DNA of 64,000 bases, from positions 1,984,001 through 2,048,000 of the forward strand of contig JBCAML010000003.1 in the NCBI GenBank assembly GCA_038503075.1, given 5' to 3'. A program made the position numbers and the translations under genes. Each line of letters starts with the position of its first letter. The stretch's first letter is position 1. Origin of the DNA: Gyromitra esculenta. Lineage: Eukaryota; Ascomycota; Pezizomycetes; Pezizales; Discinaceae. Below are positions 59,745 through 64,000 of this stretch, one piece after another. A model generated the notes under the pieces. It saw nothing but the letters and a program-made list of their open reading frames with translations. It did no database searches and had not been told where the DNA came from.

Positions 59745-61484
59745 TATGTTCATAAGGCACATATTGTGACAGGCTACCGGCCTGGGGCCGCATGACAGCA
59801 GCTGAAGCCTAATAGTAACGGGTGGGCTTTTTCTTAAACATATGCATTACTAATAACGATAGCGAAAACTATACCAATATACATTTACACCTTATTTGAT
59901 TTCAAATAAACCATAAAGTCTTCTATCTATTAATATTTACCATGGCTTATAAAACAATTTCTAGCCACTCGTTGGTTCTTACTCCCGAAACCGCCGCGGA
60001 ATATTGTCTCTCGTAACCGCGATGGTCACGAATTAAGGTACCATAACACAAGATCAGACACGATAATACTCAAATCTAGTTTCCATGTAATACAGGCCGG
60101 GCATTGCACAAAGAAACTCTAGAGACCTAAGGAAAAGCGGTCGCCAATTGCGAAAACCATGTTGCCCCCTGACTATCAAATCCTCCCCCGAACGGGTATC
60201 TTGTCTATAGGATTAAACACTCTGCAATTAATATCCTCTTTGCAGATGGATGGCCCACAGGGAAATAGAAGGCTCTGGTAGTCCACGTCATCATTAAATT
60301 GATATTTCTTTCGTTTCAAATTTACTGCCGTTCCTGGATGCCGGATCCCCATAACTTGCGGTTCGACGGGCAGATATTCCTTCGTCGCATTGATCTACGT
60401 TGGAAACGACATCGCATTTCCTGCAAGGGTCCTTCTCTCCCAGCGAATCGGGAGAAACAAGAGTACCACCGGGCAGAGCCTCGTGTTCTTCCCCTTCTGG
60501 AAGCGCGAAGAAGTCAATGACCACCTAGCGGGTGTGTGAAGAATACAGTAATTTGAATTGAACCTCACCCGGATTGCCGCCGGTGAGGTAAGCAGAAAGG
60601 CAACATATAATTTAATGGCGGTAATCTAGAATAGAACATGATAGTTTTTTTTTTTAGGAGGAAACCGGAAAATGAGGGGACAGATCCGGGGACAGCAAAG
60701 CGGTCTTAGCAAGAACGGGGAATCTAGGTAAGTCTGGGACGATTTTGGAAACAAAGAGGGTGTGTGGGCTTTGAACTCTGGATGAATACAATCTCTATCA
60801 GATTTACTGTACAGACGTGCACGCCCTGGGGTGGTGGCGTAGAAATGCCAGCGAACACGTCATTCTAATTGAGAGCCTCTGAGATGAATATGTGAGCAAC
60901 GAGCTGGATGTGGAGGCAGAGGTGCAGAAGGATGAAGAAGGGGCGGAAGAGGGGGTAGCACGTGAAGATGTAGACGTGAAATAATACATACACACCGAAA
61001 AGAGGGGTGTGGTTTTGTATCTACGATATGAACATCTTTGGTGAAAAAAGCCTCCGCCTTGGGTCCCCTCGAGTTGCGGGGAACAAGTCTAGTTCCACAG
61101 AGTTTATCTCGACTGCTGTCGAAGCAAACCGGCATCGCATAAACGACAAGCCTAAGCAAGTCGCAATTGCTAAAAGCACTACCAACGCCGAAATTTGATT
61201 TGTATGATTCTGATATTTTCCTTCGCAATTGCGGCTTATGAGCGAAATTGGATACATGTAGTTACATTATGGTTGCAGCTACGATAGTGGGGTCTGCTGT
61301 GATGCCCCTCCTCGCTTCCCCGCTTGTCAACATCAACAGGTAATCTTGTGGTTATCGATAGCAACGAACAGCATCAGCTCCCTTTACACCACCTCAATCA
61401 ATTCGAATTCATCCATCTCGAATTCTCTCTTTCTCCTTCTCCCTATTCCCTAACCCCTCCTATTTTAGCTTATTCGAACTTGGT

Positions 61485-62409
61485 ATGGCTGCCTCTCCGC
61501 TCCCATCTGGAAATCTGCTGCGTAGGCAGCTCAAAGAGATGCAGTCCGACAAGGACCTTTCTAATATCAGTGCTGGCCTCGTCGACGACAACATTTACGA
61601 GTGGGAGGTCATGCTTATGATATCCGACGATTGCAATTTCTACGGAGGTAGACCCTTCTCTGTTCATCCCAACTCAACCTCGACGAAGGTTAATACCTGA
61701 CGGCAGTTACTCTAACCAGGTGGATTTTTCCGGGCACGTCTATCGTTCCCCGAGGACTATCCGCATAGCCCCCCCAAGATGAGATTTGAGACGCCAATAT
61801 GGCACCCAAATAGTATGTCTCCTGAGAATCTAGAATCTGCACCTCTGCTTATTGACTGGCTCTGACACCACCATTGTTAGTTTATCCGGATGGCAATGTC
61901 TGCATCTCCATTCTCCACCCTCCTGAAGAAGACCAGTAAACATCCCTTATTCTCCCCATTCTCACTCATACTTACATACATCTCCCTCATTGACTCCATC
62001 CACCACCCCCTCTCCCACCCCCTCATGATGCCGTGAAATAGTACCACAAGGTATACTGATGGCACCCGTTCCTCGTAATCGTTACCTTGCAGATATGGCT
62101 ATGAGTCCGCCGCAGAACGCTGGCTCCCCGTGCATACTCCAGAGACTATCCTCATATCGGTTATTTCCATGCTGAGTTCCCCTAACGACGAAAGTCCCGC
62201 CAACCTGGTACGTGAATCTCTTAGATATATATAAAAAAAAAGAACACCCCAAAAAAACAAACGAAGCCTATGTAGAATCAATGTAGCGGCTGGTTAGTGC
62301 GTTCTCCGCTGACGTCTTCGCACAGGAGGCAGCGAAGCAATGGCGCGATGACCCCGTTATGTTTAAGAAAAAGGTGAGAAAGTGTGTCAGAGACAGTCTG
62401 GAAGGATGA
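61485..62409 (+). CDS. Ubiquitin-conjugating enzyme E2, UBC15/UBE2G1 type
   Basis: This E2 accepts ubiquitin from E1 and passes it on with E3 partners; the UBE2G branch is known for Lys48 chain building. Exons are 61485-61647, 61720-61812, 61881-61935, 62093-62207 and 62326-62409, giving 169 aa, the normal size. It shows [10 protein letters not shown] at the N-terminus, [13 protein letters not shown], then [21 protein letters not shown] and IWHPN. The catalytic Cys is in [11 protein letters not shown], followed by the UBE2G-type acidic insertion (EEDQYGYE). Next come [20 protein letters not shown] and [17 protein letters not shown]. The C-terminus is basic. All five junctions keep frame. A HECT E3 and two other E3-type proteins lie in the same window, but no direct link can be claimed. 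Confidence 0.96.
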
Positions 62410-63593
62410 GGAGAAAAGCAATTGCTCGCTTTGAGACGATAAAAAAAAAAAAAGACAAATATAATTTCCGTCCCGTTGTCTGTCCATGGTGTCTCGAGGA
62501 GGGGGGTGGCTGGCCAGACGGTCGGGGTTGGTTGGTTGGTTGGTCGGCCTGGCCAGGTTTTGTGTACTAGTACGATACAAATATTTCATCTCTTTTGCCA
62601 ATAGTTTTGCGAATGATACCTGATTCATTTTGCGATATGATACTCGACGGGTACCTGTACCCCGTGAGCCTATTTATCTGGTTTTCATCGCTGCACGCTT
62701 CCCCTCCCTCCTATATATCAAAAAGCCCTACTGGTTGTGGATGCTTTTTACCGTATCTGCCAAGGCAAAATCCAATGCAAGTGAAGCACTCCAACCCTTC
62801 CTCCGCATCGGTGTGGCCGGTTGCTGCAAGGCAATTAGAATGTGCACATAACGCGGAGTCACTGTCCACAGCCAATTCAGCACTGTGTCCTACGGTGTCC
62901 TAGCCGACGGCGGAGCAACTACCTTTGCTTGTGGAGTTCTATGCGAAAAGAGGTCAGGTGTTCAGCCGAAAATCTTATTTTATTTTTATTTTTTCCTTGA
63001 TAAGTTTTTTTTCCAATACAGGACTTTCTTTTTTGTCGCTGCGCCGACTATATCACAACAAAAAAACAATGTACGTGAGGACTAAAACTATATCCCAAAT
63101 AACCTGGCCCGATTAGGGTCTCAGGCTCCTAAAACTACAATAAACAATAGAAGACCACAAAAAGATCAGATAAAAGGTTTTTTTTTCTCGCTGAAATCAA
63201 GCGAATCCCACCGGCCAGACTCCGAAAGAAAAGAAAAAAAAAAATACGACGCCTGGCCTCTGAAGGCAACAAAACAAAGGAAGAAAAAAGCACACCGGCG
63301 CACACACAGAAAAAGAGGAACCGAATACACCGATATGCCGTAGAAATAAGACGCCCCATGAGGTAACAAAGGAGACAAATGGGAAAAAAAATGGGAAAAA
63401 AAAAAAACAGAGGACCACCTTTCACCGTAACATGAACCGAATAATGCCACCGCCTCCCACCAAAAAGAAAACCCTTCATTAAGCCGTAAAATGATGAGGA
63501 TAATGATATGTCGAAAATATAGTACTAATATACCGCCAATCCTCCAAATAATATTTGTACAAATCCACCGATCTTCTAATCGCACCAATCCCA
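62410..63593. terminator. Convergent intergenic region (3' ends)
   Basis: This 1.2-kb gap lies between the 3' ends of the UBC15-like gene (+) and the DUF3295-like gene (-). It has several A and T runs (62447, 63230-63242, 63387-63407). The overlapping minus-strand open frames at 63135-63600 are Phe-rich products of these A runs and are not credible. Confidence 0.45.
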
Positions 63594-64000
63594 TTACCAC
63601 CCAGCAACATGGTATTCATGTAGCCCTTGATCAAAATAATGATTCCACGAATTGTTCTTGGAAGTGTTTCCCTTGGCCGAGGAGTTGGCTTGAGGATAAT
63701 CGTTCAACTTCGTAACATCGTGTGCAGTATGGCGTCGCTTAAGAACAGCCGCTGCTGTGGTATTCTTTTGCTGCCTTTCCCAAAGAAGATGTCTTCGAAG
63801 TGATTCAGTCAACTCGGTGGCAAGCATGTTTCTCCGGGTAGTGCGGGGCGAAAGAGCAGGAGGATGCATGTTGCTTGTCGTCATGATGATTGGCTTGGAG
63901 CGGGTGATTTCGGCAGTCGGCCTGGAAGTGAGAGGAGACTCTTGTCGGGGTGAGGGAGCGAGAGAAGGCCCGGAAGGAGAAGTGGTTCTGGACCTCAAAG
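63594..64000 (-). CDS. C-terminal part of a DUF3295-like fungal protein (partial)
   Basis: Only the 3' end lies in the window; the frame is open to position 64000 and the start is beyond it. About 135 codons are visible. The stretch is Ser/Pro/Thr-rich up to RRNMLATELTESLRRHLLWE, followed by AAAVLKRRHTAHDV and an ending WNHYFDQGLHEYHVAGW. I recall this C-terminal pattern from fungal DUF3295 proteins, which often also carry a DUF1752 (AreA GATA-like) N-terminus; that part cannot be checked here. The family assignment is from memory of the motif. It converges with the E2 gene. Confidence 0.75.
   Translation of the reverse strand, partial: LRSRTTSPSGPSLAPSPRQESPLTSRPTAEITRSKPIIMTTSNMHPPALSPRTTRRNMLATELTESLRRHLLWERQQKNTTAAAVLKRRHTAHDVTKLNDYPQANSSAKGNTSKNNSWNHYFDQGLHEYHVAGW

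Larger units (their letters stand above)
52789..61484. other. 8.7-kb gene-poor region with scattered inverted-repeat elements
   Basis: No gene could be supported across this region. The open frames are under 105 codons, unrelated to known motifs, and mostly start at non-ATG codons. It contains family A copies 3-5, palindromic elements D1, D2 and E, and a tRNA-like sequence. The 60.3-61.3 kb part has weak open frames on both strands. The UBC15 promoter lies at its end. Confidence 0.55.

Noticed and set aside
60294..60524. 76-codon minus-strand frame
   Set aside because: It begins with GTG, has no motif and its opposite strand is equally open.
63135..63600. Three overlapping Phe-rich minus-strand frames
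   Set aside because: They arise from A/T runs in a convergent 3' region.
1..64000. CRISPR arrays, bacterial operons, ribosomal RNA genes, biosynthetic cluster
   Set aside because: No regular spaced direct repeats and no such genes were seen; the sequence is eukaryotic.

Overview
This window is nuclear DNA of a filamentous ascomycete. Almost every gene is broken by one to eight short introns (about 45-140 nt, ending in AG with CTAAY-type branch sites). The gene set is typical of Pezizomycotina: ATG12, eRF3/Sup35 with a QN-rich prion-like N-terminus, a vigilin/Scp160 KH protein, Dbf4, an LSB5-type VHS protein, an Ysc84 SYLF-SH3 protein and a DUF3295-type C-terminus. The intron density and the many small inverted-repeat elements would suit a Pezizomycete, but that placement is inference. 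All gene models here were assembled by hand from reading frames, splice sites and recalled family motifs; no search was run.

Layout. 1-25 kb is gene-dense: ATG12 (-), eRF3 (-), hydroxyacid-oxoacid transhydrogenase (-), F-box protein (+), RING protein (-), vigilin (-), Dbf4 (-), methionine-R-sulfoxide reductase B (+) and an MFS transporter (-). 25-35.5 kb is gene-poor. It holds an LSB5-like VHS protein (-), doubtful or decayed hypothetical genes at 26.3-26.8, 30.7-31.7 and 32.4 kb, an intron-containing tRNA-Lys, and many MITE-like inverted-repeat elements. 35.5-52.8 kb is gene-dense again: a HECT ligase of the UFD4/TRIP12 type (-), a mannitol-dehydrogenase-like SDR (-), the Ysc84-like protein (-), a conserved Ser/Pro-rich fungal protein (-) and a CWC16-family splicing factor (+). 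52.8-61.5 kb is an 8.7-kb stretch without a convincing gene, dotted with inverted-repeat elements. 61.5-64 kb carries a UBC15/UBE2G1-type E2 (+) and the 3' end of a DUF3295-like gene (-) that runs off the window.

Functional threads. There are several ubiquitin or ubiquitin-like genes (E2, HECT E3, RING E3 candidate, F-box protein, ATG12), two proteins of the Las17/actin-patch network (LSB5-like and Ysc84-like), translation and RNA-fate factors (eRF3, vigilin, CWC16 protein), a replication-origin kinase subunit (Dbf4), and redox or carbon metabolism enzymes (HOT, MsrB, SDR). Nothing suggests a biosynthetic cluster or an operon.

The least explained material is the mobile DNA. One family of ~235-bp elements (five members, two subfamilies) is flanked by 4-bp G/A-Y-A-C repeats. 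A second class is made of TA-flanked palindromic elements of 80-190 bp that sit directly next to one another and share their TA flanks. No transposase gene is visible.
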